NCBI GenBank assembly: GCA_963669155.1
Contig: OZ022577.1
Coordinates: forward strand, 33,611,850-33,675,849
Length of the DNA: 64,000 nucleotides
Source: Arbacia lixula
Taxonomy: Eukaryota > Echinodermata > Echinoidea > Arbacioida > Arbaciidae
Direction: 5' to 3'
How positions within the stretch are numbered: the first letter of the stretch is position 1; each line of letters begins with the position of its first letter. Under the pieces are notes generated by a model. That model ran no database searches. It was not told the origin of the DNA and was given only the letters and a program-made list of their open reading frames with translations. This document shows, in pieces, positions 37,129 to 50,100 of the stretch. The position numbers and the translations under genes were made by a program.

Positions 37129-39240
37129 ATGTTTGCCAACATGTTTAGGAGTGATCCAGCGGGAAGCGAGCACAATGCGGAGCCTCGTCCCTGTCAGATA
37201 CAGACAGGGGGACTCCGCATGAAGGCAGTGAAGTCTGAACCCCTTCATGAAGCTTATGAATATAAGGAGAACGCGGGGATGCAGGTTAATACTCTTAATA
37301 TGGTGGGTCAAAGTCTTGGCTGCATTAAGACGGAGATCGTATCACCTCAAGAACACCATGCCAGGAATATTACACCTTCACTAGCTTCCAGCAAACAAGA
37401 AACAAGCTCTCAAGATGTTCAATATAATGTGCCAACCACGAATGACTGGTCTAACGAGCGACATCATACGTCAAAATTACTCCATAAGACATTAGACCCT
37501 CATGGCGCGTCTGTTCCTACGACACCGTGTATCCAGATTTCAGAAGCCACTGCTGACGCGACGGCAAACGAAGCGGTGAATGCTCAATCCAATTTCCTCC
37601 CATTTGGACTAAGCGAGCAACCTCCGACGTTCATCATGGTGACCAAAGCACAAACAACCTCCATGGAGACAACCAATACTACACACACCGCGGGAGCTTA
37701 CAAGTACGGGCATAAAATAGAACATTCCGCAAGGTCGAATAACCCCCAGAAAGTGGGGGGTGACGACTTTCTTTCTTTCAAAAAGGAGGTCGTCTCTCCA
37801 CTGAATTCGCCATCGTCACCCACTATGACAAGTACAACCACTCTTCCTTCGGTAGCACCCACTGTGGCATGGACTGTTACCTCGCCTTGCTCTCGACTGC
37901 CCACATCCCAAGCAAACCGTTTGCAAGGTGACAACACATCTAACCAGGGGGTATCCTTTGAAAAACAGGGAATACAACTCAACATAGGTTCGTCACCTCA
38001 AGGTGTTCAACCACTGGTAACCCCCACCACTTCCACCATCACGATCACATCTACGCCACTTGAACAATTAAATGTGTTCGGCTTTGTGACTCCGAGTATA
38101 AATATGCCAGCGCCGGTGCAAATTCTAGCGAATGTGCACGGCAGTGTGAACCAACAATACATGTTTTCATCCCCTAATTTGCAACCGACTTTGCTCAGCG
38201 ATATGCCGTCATTGTCACACGAGATGCAACACACGACCATGACGGCTGCTTCTCCTTCCTCATCACCATTCTCGATGGCGAGTCCAACGTCCGCCCAGTA
38301 CCAATGTTTAACAACTTCAAGTGCCACAACGTTCCATTTCTTGTCTCCGCAACAAATTCCTGACGTGCACTCACCAGTCTCCCCTGATGGAAGCTGCCAC
38401 TCGCTGGCGTTCGGAACGTCCATGTCCCGGTCGAAAAGCCTAACGAGCGACGGTTCGTCTGACCTTGTTTCTCCAACTCCATCTCATCTCAGTGAGCCGA
38501 CTTCTTTGACAGGCGTGACGACCGCGATGCCTCTCGGGATTCTCTTGGACGCGCCATCGGCGGAGCAGAATACGTTCTCGTTTGTGGCTCTGCTCAATGA
38601 GGGACCACCGCAAATTTCCCCGAAGAGTGTGCCCGCAAACGCGGCAACCAGTCTACCAAACGCTTCTCCCGCGAGACAGTCGGAACATACCTCTCCACAC
38701 TCAACACCCGTATCTCCGGAGTGGCCGCAAACGAACGGTAACATGGTTCCGAGTCCTGGCTACGAACTGACGCATATACAGACTCAATTTGCGAATCTAA
38801 ACGCGAACAGTTCCAGCACTGATGACAGAAGCCCAACGTACGAAAGCTCGGCACCCGGGGGCAAGAAGACTAAGAAATCACGACACCACAAAAAGCAAAG
38901 CTACTGTTGCGTCATGTGCGACAGGGTGTTCGAGCACAGTATCGGCCTGAAGAATCACGAGAGGAGCCATCGGCAGGACAGGTTCCACTCATGCCGCTTC
39001 TGCCCTGAGGTCTTCCACTACAAGACACAACTTCGGCGCCACGAAAGAATCCATGCCAAGGAGCTGCACATTTGTCGCTACTGCGAGAAGACACAGGACT
39101 CCGATTATGACTTGGTACAGCATGAGCGACAACACAGGCGAAATAACGACCACATGATTAAATTTGCAAATAAGAAATCAAAATCCACCGCGAATAAGGA
39201 AGAAAGTGCTAAGATGGATCTGACTGATAAAGATGAATGA
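37129..39240 (+). CDS. C2H2 zinc-finger protein, three C-terminal fingers, probable transcription factor
   Basis: An open frame of 703 codons in one exon. Residues 80-570 are rich in Ser, Thr, Pro and Gln, like a disordered activation or repression region. A basic stretch (KKTKKSRHHKK) precedes three C2H2 fingers with CX2C-X12-HX3H spacing: about 594-614, 622-642 and 649-669; the third lacks the usual Phe. The tail is Lys- and Glu-rich. Three psi-K-x-E SUMO motifs occur: VKSE (34-37), IKTEIVSP (66-73) and FKKEVVSP (217-224). The exon may begin at 37089 behind acceptor CATGCAG, and the frame is open back to it, so a 5' exon could add residues; the ATG at 37129 is the first Met of this frame in the exon. 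GC is higher than in the flanks. I do not recognise an orthologue. Nuclear DNA binding is inferred. Confidence 0.88.
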   Translation: MFANMFRSDPAGSEHNAEPRPCQIQTGGLRMKAVKSEPLHEAYEYKENAGMQVNTLNMVGQSLGCIKTEIVSPQEHHARNITPSLASSKQETSSQDVQYNVPTTNDWSNERHHTSKLLHKTLDPHGASVPTTPCIQISEATADATANEAVNAQSNFLPFGLSEQPPTFIMVTKAQTTSMETTNTTHTAGAYKYGHKIEHSARSNNPQKVGGDDFLSFKKEVVSPLNSPSSPTMTSTTTLPSVAPTVAWTVTSPCSRLPTSQANRLQGDNTSNQGVSFEKQGIQLNIGSSPQGVQPLVTPTTSTITITSTPLEQLNVFGFVTPSINMPAPVQILANVHGSVNQQYMFSSPNLQPTLLSDMPSLSHEMQHTTMTAASPSSSPFSMASPTSAQYQCLTTSSATTFHFLSPQQIPDVHSPVSPDGSCHSLAFGTSMSRSKSLTSDGSSDLVSPTPSHLSEPTSLTGVTTAMPLGILLDAPSAEQNTFSFVALLNEGPPQISPKSVPANAATSLPNASPARQSEHTSPHSTPVSPEWPQTNGNMVPSPGYELTHIQTQFANLNANSSSTDDRSPTYESSAPGGKKTKKSRHHKKQSYCCVMCDRVFEHSIGLKNHERSHRQDRFHSCRFCPEVFHYKTQLRRHERIHAKELHICRYCEKTQDSDYDLVQHERQHRRNNDHMIKFANKKSKSTANKEESAKMDLTDKDE

Positions 39241-39654
39241 CGTCATCAGGTGAAATAAAATTATTTCATTACAACTGATGAGTACAGTATGCAAGGGGTA
39301 TAGAAAATGGTCAAAGGCTTGGTGTCTTTCTATCTAGCCTTTGTTTTTAGTTGATGTTAATCTGAATATTTGTCTATGCAATATTACATTCAGTCAGCAC
39401 GCCCAACCGCATATCATCATTCTACAAAACTGTTTGCTCAAGTATTGAAAAGCACGCAAATGTTATTGTTACGCATCATTTTTTTCTCTCCAAAAATGAT
39501 TTGAAACTTCGCTTTCTGAACCGAAAGAAAGGTTGGCTATTGTACAGGGTACAATAGTTTGCCTTATTGTTAAAAAATATATGTCCTTCCCCTGAGCACA
39601 TTCCAGAAATGTCGGGAGAAGTGAACATTCCTTACCATTACAAAAGGCATGGCT

Positions 39655-40935
39655 CTATTACCGGACAGGCATCTATTACCAGACACTGATATTTCGCTCC
39701 GCGAAGACAATCATATCATAGCGCAGCTATAATAACAAATGACATATCAATAGATGTATGTATAAATATATTCACTGATTATTTTTAGACTGTAGGGATT
39801 TGAAATGCCTGGTGTTTCTTGTTTAATTAAGAAGGATAATATTGGAGAGTTGGAAGCCACTGTCCTACCCCTCCCCTTTAGTATCGTGGTATAGTGTGTG
39901 ACAATCATTTCACTCGATTTGAGCACATACAGTCTTGTGCAGTCAGTTCATTGGTATGAACCCATTTTGTTCGGACGTGTAAACTGATGAATTATTGAGA
40001 CCGACCCAAGTGACAAGTCAGGCTCGATCTAGTATGATATTACTAATGCGCATGTGTTTAGAATAGTTTTGTGTCAAAAGTGGCGGCACAATTATTGAAC
40101 TGCGCATAGTCGAATTTCTCTACACGGTCATAATAGGGTTTAATCAAAGCAGAGAGATGTAAGGAATGCAGTCAGCACGAAGTGTATTTCATTCCTACAT
40201 CAGTCGCGTGCATTGATAGCACAATATAATAATTGGCGCGTTTGGTTCTTTGGTCGATGGAGATCCGCCGCCAAACATGCAAGACAAATTTTGGATGCAT
40301 TTAGAGGAATATTCTGTATGCGCAGAAAAGTACCACTTCATGCACTGAAGTGCATGTGCAGTCGTAGAACATCACATACTAATACGATTCTGTGAATTTC
40401 AGATTATATGTTTTTTTATAAATTGAGAAAACTGTCGAAAACATGTCAGAGAAATGCCTCCACTTCGCACATTGGGCAATCACATTTCCTTACAAATATC
40501 TTGCAAATCGTTTATTGAGTGTTTCATCTTCCATGGAAACAACCGCGATTTCATGTGCAGAGATGTGCGAAAAAGTTACGGACCAAATTCTTTCTCCCAG
40601 CGAAGGCTGAACGGTTGTACATATTTCTCAAACCAGATTTTGTTTTGTTATTCAGAGGATTGAGGCCACTGCCTAATTAGAAATACAGCGTATTGTTTGA
40701 AACACCTTGATTTTGTGACGTCACGTGCGAGGTGCTCTCCCATATGTTGTGTACTACTTTTTTCACCCATAAATTGCCTTTTTCACGTTCTTTGATGAAG
40801 GAATACATTCGTTTCATAGCGATATGTGTGCAAAAAATGTGCCTAATGATATATCAAATGCACAGGTGAAATGGTCAATATATCCTTTTGGTTTTTGGCG
40901 AGGTTAATCGTAAATTGTCCTGTCCGGCAGGGTAC
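39655..40935. repeat. Repeat-like block with CCGGACAGG ends and an internal family fragment
   Basis: TTACCGGACAGGC at the left and CCTGTCCGGCAGGG at the right form a short inverted match. Inside, about 40700-40890 resembles the interior of the element at 57559. Borders are uncertain; it may be nested elements. Confidence 0.35.
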
Positions 40936-41359
40936 TTCTTAGAGAGAAGAGCGTAATAGTCCGGCAGCCAAGGGGCATGACCATGAAATCTGTGACATAG
41001 TTTTGTTTTTTTGTTCTCTGGTGATTATATATTCATCTATCGGGTGTATGTTATGTTATTTAAGGTCCTATGGCGTGCTCACTATTGAACAATCTTAAAG
41101 GGATAGTTCACCCTGAAATTATTTTGGTTTCAATAAAAGGAGACACATGAAAGAAACATGTATCTGCATGACTTTATACCCCTCTACATGCATGGTTGTT
41201 GGACAGGTATATTTGGTTTATTCTCCCATTCCCGATTATCCAGGCTTTCGTTTATTAGGCAACTACAGGTATTCTCATTTGTTCTTTGATGCTGTCATTA
41301 TGACGGCTTTGTCGTCGTTCTCTTTTTTCTTTCTCCTTTTCCCTTATATGTGTTTTGTG

Positions 41360-41402
41360 TGTGGCACACACACACACGCGCACACACACACATACACACA
41401 CG
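41360..41402. repeat. (CA)n microsatellite
   Basis: CACACA with CG interruptions, directly left of a perfect hairpin. Confidence 0.85.
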
Positions 41403-41450
41403 CGAAAACATTGCCGCACTGTTTTCAATTACAATGTTTTCGCGTGTGTG
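41395..41450. other. Perfect 19-bp inverted repeat with 18-nt loop
   Basis: Arm 41395-41413 (CACACACGCGAAAACATTG) is the exact reverse complement of 41432-41450. It lies inside the TTAA-flanked element at 41099-41939. Confidence 0.85.
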
Positions 41451-41943
41451 GGAGTATGGGTTTTCTTTTCTGGGGACCTACCCCTACAAGCTTCTGTTTT
41501 TCTATATATGTTCCCCCACATAACTTATTATATAACTTCGGATGAATTAAATGTACATTACGTAGATTAATTTATACATTCTGCATGTACGATCGTTATT
41601 TTATATTATATACTTCATTTATGTATACATGCGAGTATTAATTTTGTTTAATATTGCTTCAATCTCCAGATGTATGTTACAGATATTTTTTGTGGAAAAC
41701 TTAATAAATGAATGAATGAATGAATATCAGTGAAGGTTTGACGGAAATCAGTCAAAGAAAAAGATGATCCCGTTCCCGAGCACGGTTGTTGATAGAGGCA
41801 GAAATTGAACACTGTAAAACGGGCAATCAGCGACATTGTTTCTCTTGCCGTATTTTTCTCATACTGGTGCCAAACCATTTCTCTAATATTTACCTGCTTT
41901 AATTGGGAAATACTTTCCATCGGAGTTACATTATCCCTTTTAA

Positions 41944-43901
41944 GGTAATGGCTAATAGAGATAAGTGGTATAATCATGGTGGAATGGTCCTATTCTTGTT
42001 TAAATCAAACTCATGAACCATGAGATACGAAGATTTTAAAATGATTTACAGTCATTGAATTCACACAAGACAGCCGGACAATGGATTCCATAATCCTGAC
42101 CATCCATACCTTGAAATGCAACAAAGTGCTATCATTCAAACATCAAGTACTGCATGGGTTAGCTCTGACATGTTTATTCCAAGGAATACATATATGAGGC
42201 ATACAACATATTTTCATTTTGATTCGTGTTAACAGGACAACTTTGAATATTGGGCAGCCCACAGCATCAAGATCCACAATATCATTTCACATAATTTGTT
42301 ACAATAGGCATTTATCTACTCAAAATTACACATGCTGGCTTGAATAATTATTAAAATTAATTATCAATTAATTAATGAATTAATTATGAATTATTTTTAA
42401 CCACTCTGAAGGTACAGCAAACAAAAGGAGGAAAAAACAAGGCATCAATAATTCATCACACATTTCATAAGTGATCGAGTGACCATACTAGCAAACTGGT
42501 ACATGTACATGTACTCATTAATGGCCACATATTCTTGAATGAAATTCAGCCTGACAAACAAATATTTCAAATCCAATCAATTTGACACAACCCTTTCTGA
42601 CTGGCAAATTCTGCAATTTTATGCTAATAAACTGAATGTATATCAATTTCTTATAAATAATGCTATATTAATATACATCTTTATAACAAACAAATGTATG
42701 TTCACATGCACCCACACACATGCATAAATAGACACGCAAACACACACATATACACCTGCATACATCACCAAAATATCAAAAACATCAAACACTTTAATTT
42801 GAAAAATATTATGACAGGCAAATGTTTACAAATGAATGTGTCCACATTGCACATTGAGCAACAAGTGCATTTGAGAATATTTATTTTTCTCTGAGATATA
42901 AAATTCTGACCCATTAATTCCTTCAAAGTGAATGGAAGCAGAAGTTGTATCCATATATATTTCTATTGTATATATTCAATGATTTGAAAAGAATGTGCCT
43001 TGCACACTAATCACCATCAGTACATTTAACAATGAACCATTTGTTTTACTCTCAGAAATACTGGCTCATTTCTTCCTTCAAAATGACCAGGAACAGAAGG
43101 AAATGAAACTTCCAGGCATGCATAACAAAATTTTTAAAATGGGTGCATCCCTTTTGCAAGCACCATGAGACACGACATGATTCAGCAATATGCCTACAAC
43201 ACATCACTATTTGACAATAGTAGCTCATTGGTACTTCAGATGTATCCATTAGCGAGCACATTGCCTCCGGTCAGTTTACTACTACACTTGCTATAGGAGT
43301 ACGGCACCCATTGACTATTGAGCAACAATCCTATGGTTAATAGAATTCTGCACCAAGTCATTACCCAGTTCTGATATTCTGAAGGGAGTTATGATACAGC
43401 ATTCTCTTCAATATACCCTAATGTTAATTTCCACAACTTGATATTCAGTGTCTGCAAAAAGGGATCCACCACCTTTCAACGTGAAGCTGCATATATACAG
43501 GGGTATTCAATTGTACGATGATATGTCAACTTATTGTCAAATTATGTAACCAGTGGGAAAAAAAATTCTATGCATGTAATATTCATGGATGCCTTACATT
43601 TCAATTCAATTCAATTCGATTCGAATGTGTCACATTCTTCCATTCATAGAGAGAACTACTGAAAGACAAGAAGTACTATTCACAGTTTTGGGGAATCACT
43701 TAGGAAGAATTGCCTGTGCTTTTGAAAGACATCTTTTGGAAGAACATATCTTCACTGGAGAATTATTTTAGTTATGCCAATATACCTCATACCACAAATT
43801 AATTTCAAATTGTACAATTGAAGCAGTGAGGAAGAAATGAAGAAAACATTTCCAATAGAAACCAACTCTTGCTTAATGACTGCAGCTGTCACAAAACGTT
43901 T
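41944..43901. other. Spacer 3' of vasohibin
   Basis: AT-rich, with a TTAATTAATTAA-type palindromic run at 42355-42400 and an AATTC repeat at 43598-43620. It probably includes the vasohibin 3' UTR, but no poly(A) signal was assigned confidently. Confidence 0.4.
43040..43260. repeat. Repeat shared with vasohibin intron 8
   Basis: CTTCCAGGCATG, GGGTGCATCCCTTTTGCAAG and CACCATGA recur at 44230-44320 in the same order (the second inside intron 8 of vasohibin). Confidence 0.45.
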
Positions 43902-44126
43902 TCATACTCGGACATCGTAGCCACCACCACTTAATTTCTTCTCTACTGCGGGTCCATCATCGTCGCTGTCGCACGCCTTGGCCTGGCTGACTCTGACGAC
44001 GGTGGGGGATGAAGACCGCCCCTCTTTCATGCGGGGTGTGGCCCCTGGGTTCCTGCGGGGGGAGCTGTAAGGGTTGACTTCCTGCACAAACTGGTAGCTG
44101 GACTGGCCTGAGCGGCTGGACTTGTA
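43902..44126 (-). CDS. VASH: Vasohibin exon 9 and stop
   Basis: 225 bp encoding the basic, Ser-rich tail (YKSSRSGQSSYQFVQEVNPY to KKLSGGGYDVRV) and TGA at 43904-43902. The tail is compositionally like the vertebrate one. Acceptor CTGCAG after a CT-rich tract. Confidence 0.9.
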   Translation of the reverse strand, partial: YKSSRSGQSSYQFVQEVNPYSSPRRNPGATPRMKEGRSSSPTVVRVSQAKACDSDDDGPAVEKKLSGGGYDVRV

Positions 44127-47100
44127 CTGCAGGGAGGGAGGGGGAGCGGATGGGGGGTTGAAGGGCATGGAGGACAGAGAAGATTAATGGTGACTTAGCA
44201 TATGTAACCAGAAGTTTTCATTAAAATTAATCTTCCAGGCATGACATGACCTTTACAAAAATGGTTCAAAGGGGTGCATCTCTTTCCCAAGCACCATGAA
44301 ATTGGACATGGATCAGTATTATACAGGGGGAAGAAGGGGGGATGAATGGCATGAGTGAAAGAGAAGAATAATAGGACTGTCTACTTACACATGCCCTCAT
44401 ATCTTTAGCGTACTTGTCAATCTCTCGCGCTGCCTCGCTTCTACTTATCTTCCAAATGTTGAGGGACAGATGCTGCAGGAAACAATACAATCAAACAGGC
44501 CTTTCATGTTAACCAATGCTGTTTAAAATATATCAACACCATGCATTACTGATCACTTCCAGTTATATGTATGTCCTTCATAACATATGGTCTACGATGC
44601 TCGTTGAATGCAGGTGCTGGCATACTGAGGGTTAGAAAGGTGGGTTTTCGTGGTACTGGGTATGCATCGTTTTGCGTCTAAGAATATAATTCCTTTTTAT
44701 ATATAAAAACAAACAAGTTTGAGAAAGTAGCTATACATTAATACCATATTCATGTAAGAACTTCTGTCCTTCAATAATTTAGTTTGACGGATTAGAGCTG
44801 TTTCCGGCTTTTAGCCTTTAGATACTGTAGCTTCTACATTAGATGGTTCAATTGCAATGCTAAACGCACACTTCACTTCGCTCAGTTTATACAGATGACA
44901 AACGACGCAAATCAGTCCAAAATGCATTTATTTTGTCCTTTATTCAAGTCAACGCTCCGTTGACCCCGATGAGCGATCTTATTCCAGTGCTACACTGGAC
45001 AAGTGTGTGAAGAACAGGTTGTGTGTGTGTGTGACAAGCGTGTGGTTTAACTGAAACCAAAATGATATAATACAATAATTAATATGCGAACATATCACGA
45101 CAATTGAGTAACATGTCATGCTACATGAATAACTAATATTTGAGTTGAAACTACAATATTGAACGAGTTATTACTTCTAGGTTAATTGACAAACTTGAAT
45201 TAACTTAAGTTGAATTATCGCAAATAATTCCCTTTTTTATGTGCAACAATTATTCCTGCAAGAATGCTCCATGGTTAATGATTATAAAGATGATGAATAA
45301 CTTAATCTCAAACAATTGACTCTATAGTGATCAATCTGTTCCTTGAACTGAACATACTACACTCTAAGCGAATTGTTTCAACCATGAGCTGTCACTCTGG
45401 CATTCCAGTATAATAAATCTTTCCTTAACATCTACTCTTGTATTCTAAACGCAATATGTACTGCTTAATATACTTGATCAAATACTACATGATACAATAT
45501 GTTAAATATATCGAAGAATAACTGTATAAACCTCTCTCATATAGCAGAGGTAAGATAAACCTTACATTGTAAATGACAATCTTCATCTATCTCTCTCTCT
45601 CTCTTGTATGAGATTACATCTTTCTACTCCACAACTTCATATTCTACTGCAATAAGGCAATTCCTTCAATATAATACTGTATAAAGAAGATAAATTGAAC
45701 TCACCAACTGTTTTGAACCCGTTCCTGCATTGATTTCCAACTATAGCTACTACAGCTGAAAATGTACAAAAATGTGTGACTTCTCTCCTCCTTCGTTTAA
45801 AGAGAAAGTGAATTTTGTTTGTGCTTGACCAGTCTATATAATTTGGGCAGGGCTACTCCTCTGAGTGCGCATCACACAAAGAACCTTTCTCTCTTATCTA
45901 TGACTCAGCATACCAAGGCAGTGAGAGTGCGGAGTTGTAGTTAGAAGTCAAGTGGTCTCTTTGTTAAGTTGTTTACAAGTTGCTACTGGACTTTCGTTTT
46001 GGGGTATTGGGTGTGCATTTATTATGAACCCCACTCCCACTCTATACTCCCATACATGTACACTGTATATCAGTATGATGACAGAAAATAGTGATTTCAC
46101 TCATTACCAACAAAATGTGACAAATCTGCCGCTACAGATACAATGCATTCAGAATGTGTATGTGACATCGCACAGATGCTGCCAATTTAGGGAGTGGTTG
46201 CAATTTTTATTATTTCTTTTCCAATCTCACACAAACTTTGACTGATCGGCTTTTTGGAATCTGTTTGCTTCTTTTGAAGAAAACCTATTTTCGTGGGGGA
46301 CGTCTCTTTTAGCATTTTACTATTTATCCTAACATTCTTACCCTCCACTGGATCTGCTCAAAGCTGTGAGGATCATGGGGGACAGGCAGACCGGCCTTAG
46401 CCTTCCTCACAACATGCCCATCTGAGTTTTTTTGTTAAAAAGAAGGAAATAAATAAACAGAGAATTGGCATATACACACCTCAGCAATACCATCATATTT
46501 ACTATCAAAAAGTTTTTTTATATTCCAAAGTGTCATATATTTACAAAACAGCAACATTTTTTAAGCAGAACAAATATTTTACAATTGCTCTGTACCAAAG
46601 TGACATATTTACTAATCATCAATTGGGCTAGTTCTCTAATATGCTACGGTCACACCTTTGTGTATTTGACTTGCGTATTGTTGTGTATTGCATGAACGCT
46701 GACGGACGCATATGTACCCAATGAAGCACAAAAGTGCACAATAATTGAGTCATACTGCTACTAGCAACACGATCTATAGCAAAGTCGCAGGTATACCACA
46801 GGCAGGCTTTGTGCGAGCTACCTTCAAGCTAGAAACACAAATGTGTGCCCGTTTTTTTTTTAAATTTGCCGCATATTGCTCGGGTTGGCTGCACATTTTT
46901 TTTCCAATGAAATTAATTGTCTTGTCTTTAATTTTATGCATGTCAAATTTCATTGCCTACAGATCATCAGCTCTAGAGCTACATGAGGTATTAGATATTC
47001 ATTGAAGTGCTCGTAGATGACGCCAAGGTCATGCTATGACCTTGAAAATGTAGCAGTGGCATATATTCACATATTTACCTATACATGATAAAAAAATTGA

Positions 47101-50100
47101 TGAAACATGACACATGCATTGAGATATACTATACATGACACAAAAAGTGGGGGCATGGAATAAAAATAAAGAAATGGGAAAGAAAATTCAACCAAAATTT
47201 AGGTGTGATTTGTCTATTGTGACAGACCACCTAAAACGCTAAATGCAATTAAAGCATAAATGCAGTCATGTTACTTCCTGTACGCTTTATAACCACAATT
47301 TCTGATCACAATCAAATCACATAAAACTACATACTTACATTTCTTGTATGCATCTTGAAAGTTGAAAATCAGCTCAGATAAAGACTGTTTCAGAAAACAA
47401 TAAAAAAAAAAAAAAACGCTGAAAGTTTACATATAATCTACAGTACACTAATCTGCAAACCACTAAAATTGTCAATTAAATTGTATTTTTAGTCATAAAA
47501 GCAGCAACATTGAGAATTTGTGTGCAGTCATACACTTCCAGTCGCATATGTACATTAGCTAGCCCATGAGGCTGCAAAACTATACGTCACTGTACGATGT
47601 CTTTATAGGTGGTATGGAGAATCTTCTTACTGTACCTTGAAATCAAGAGGCTTGTCCATGAGGTCTTCCCTGCGGCTCATACCGAGGGCGCCATAGCGTG
47701 AGTTGTGCACCAAGCCAAGAACCACATGACGATGGACGTTACCGTGAAACTGAGTCTTGAAACTGATAGGAAACCGCTCCAGGCCAGGAGTACCATTGGT
47801 CAAATATCTACAACGGCTACAGTTAAAGAATATATTTGCAAAATTCATGAAACTCGGCAGGAATCAGCAGGACACCCTTACTGTAATCTGAAATCTCACA
47901 GTCATCTAGCTTCACAAACATTTTCAGGAAAAAGAATTATCCTTATTTACATTTGAAACCTTAGTCTACATTCATAATTTTTTTCCCTGTCAGCATGTTA
48001 TGCTATATGCTATAGATTTTGGATGACCCGCTCAAAACCAAAATCAAATTCTAGTGATCATTTTGATTTCGCTTAGAGTCAGTTTCCAGTTATATCATTG
48101 GGAGCAAAGTTCTGATGCAGTATTTTTGTCAATTTTTTGTGCTGCAAAAGAGACATACTGTCTTTAAAAAGAGGCACTATTCATGATAAGACCTGATATG
48201 AAATCTTAAAATGATTTGCAATTGGTTGCACTTTGTCTTGAGATCGATTCAGATCAATATCGTAACTCTAATAGGATGGGGAACTGCTCCAGCAACCACT
48301 TGCATACAAAGACCACCTGTCCCTCAAGCACATATTTGTTGGTTCCCTTGAACAATATTTCTCATTGAAACTGCATTAATGTGACCTGTACAGAAAGACC
48401 ACCATTAACTAAAAAAATAAATAACCTCATGTAGTTCAAGTCACATACAGTGTATTCATAAAAAAACAACATACTAACATTTCAGAGACTTGTCTAATTG
48501 GTCCCGTGTATGTGCTAACAAAATGTAATTAATAGTCATTTAAGATAAAGGGGCGAGAGAAAAAAATGGGGAAAGATAATCTTAAAGAGAAGGACAGAGT
48601 GAGGGATAGAACAGAAGAAGATGCCAAAGTATACATTGTAAAAGGAATGAAAACCTGACCCTACCCACACTAGGAATCAAACCATGGTTGCCCATTTTTA
48701 AGACAGCATCTTAACCATCCACAACTCTTCCTATTCACTTAATACGTAATGCACAGCAGGGGCTAGAACGATATTGAAATCTAGTGTAAATTCAAGCTGA
48801 AATTTCCCCATGATCGCGACATCTGATTAGAAAACAGAGATCTCGTACCTGAAAGCTAAAAGACTCGGCTACAACATACTCAATTTCCAGAGTAAAAGAT
48901 CCAAACATGAGAGAGATTGTAGAAGATCGTCATGTCATTTCATGATTAGAAATAAATGCCCCTTCCATTGACATAACATATGACATTTAAACGTGTGATT
49001 TTGACATTGATGCCTATAATCAAATTTACACCAGGAACATTTTAAACATTTTAAAATTTTGCACAAGCATGAATGCATTAACGTATGCGTAATGAAATTG
49101 ATTGTCTACTAGTAATAGATTTTCATTAAATTGCTCATTGATGACGTCACGATCATGTGATGACCTTCAGAAGCTTATTCCTATAAAATTACATTGACAC
49201 CAAGAAGTGATAAAAATTTCAATAAAATTATGACTTATGTGTGACACAAAAAAGTGGGGGTGAAGGAATAAAAATAAAGAAGGAGAAGAAGATAAAAAGA
49301 TTGAAAATTCTGACAAAATTAACAGGTGATCTGACAATTGCGACAGAAGACCTAAATATTTGTATGATCAAAACACAAGTTAGTTAGTTAAGCTTAATTG
49401 CAGGAGAAAAGAAAAGAAAAAGAAAAGTGGGTGTCATGTTCATAGCCTGGTTGAAAAGGGATATTACTAGAATCAGAATCAGCATATCTGATGTGAACCT
49501 GCAACTGGACACAATTCTTTGATGAAACTATCACAAGATATGTATATATTAACATGACTTGACACCTTGACCTTGACAGCTCCACACATCACACAGCATG
49601 GCCATGACCATTCCCATGGTAACTAGTTGTAAGGATACAGTCCAAGGATGACAGCTTCTAGACACTTGATAGGTAGGGCTTCTCGGATCATTTCTTTGGC
49701 AGTGTCCATCAACCTGCCAAGAGGGGAGAAATGATGATAAACTTCTCATGAGTCAGCCAGGCAACCCAGTGAATAGTGTATGTAATATTTAATTTGTTTG
49801 GAATGAAACAGTCCCGACAGAAACTGACAGGGATACAGATGCCAATGCTCCTACAAAATACCCTGGTACTGACACTACCAATTATTGTCTTTATTTACTT
49901 TTTTTCCTGTTGTACTTGCTTGTAACACTAAATTCTTGATAGCAATTACTTCAACCAGGGAAGTGTTATAGGAAGGAGTAGAAACTCGAGCATAGTACAT
50001 TCAAACATCTGTGTGGGTTCTAAAGCATGCTCATGAATGTCAAAAGAATTCCATAATCATGACAATGCTTTGATGTTCCATGTGCTGAGCCGACATTTAG

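Larger units (their letters stand above)
41099..41939. mobile_element. GGATAGTTCACCC-family element, TTAA-flanked
   Basis: Left end AGGGATAGTTCACCCTGAAA after TTAA (41095-41098). The right end, ATTATCCCTT then TTAA (41940-41943), inverts to AGGGATAA. The same leading sequence recurs at 19616, 51315 and 57559. Contains a CA-rich run and a perfect hairpin (41395-41450). Confidence 0.65.

Noticed and set aside
37698-38854. Several antisense open frames opposite the zinc-finger gene
   Set aside because: Shadows of the codon-biased plus-strand gene; no protein motifs.
39254-39259. AATAAA as the poly(A) signal of the zinc-finger gene
   Set aside because: Only 14 bp after the stop codon; too close to be convincing without transcript data.
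48650-48740. Functional tRNA gene
   Set aside because: Box A/B-like motifs exist but no stable acceptor stem or clear anticodon arm; fits a SINE.
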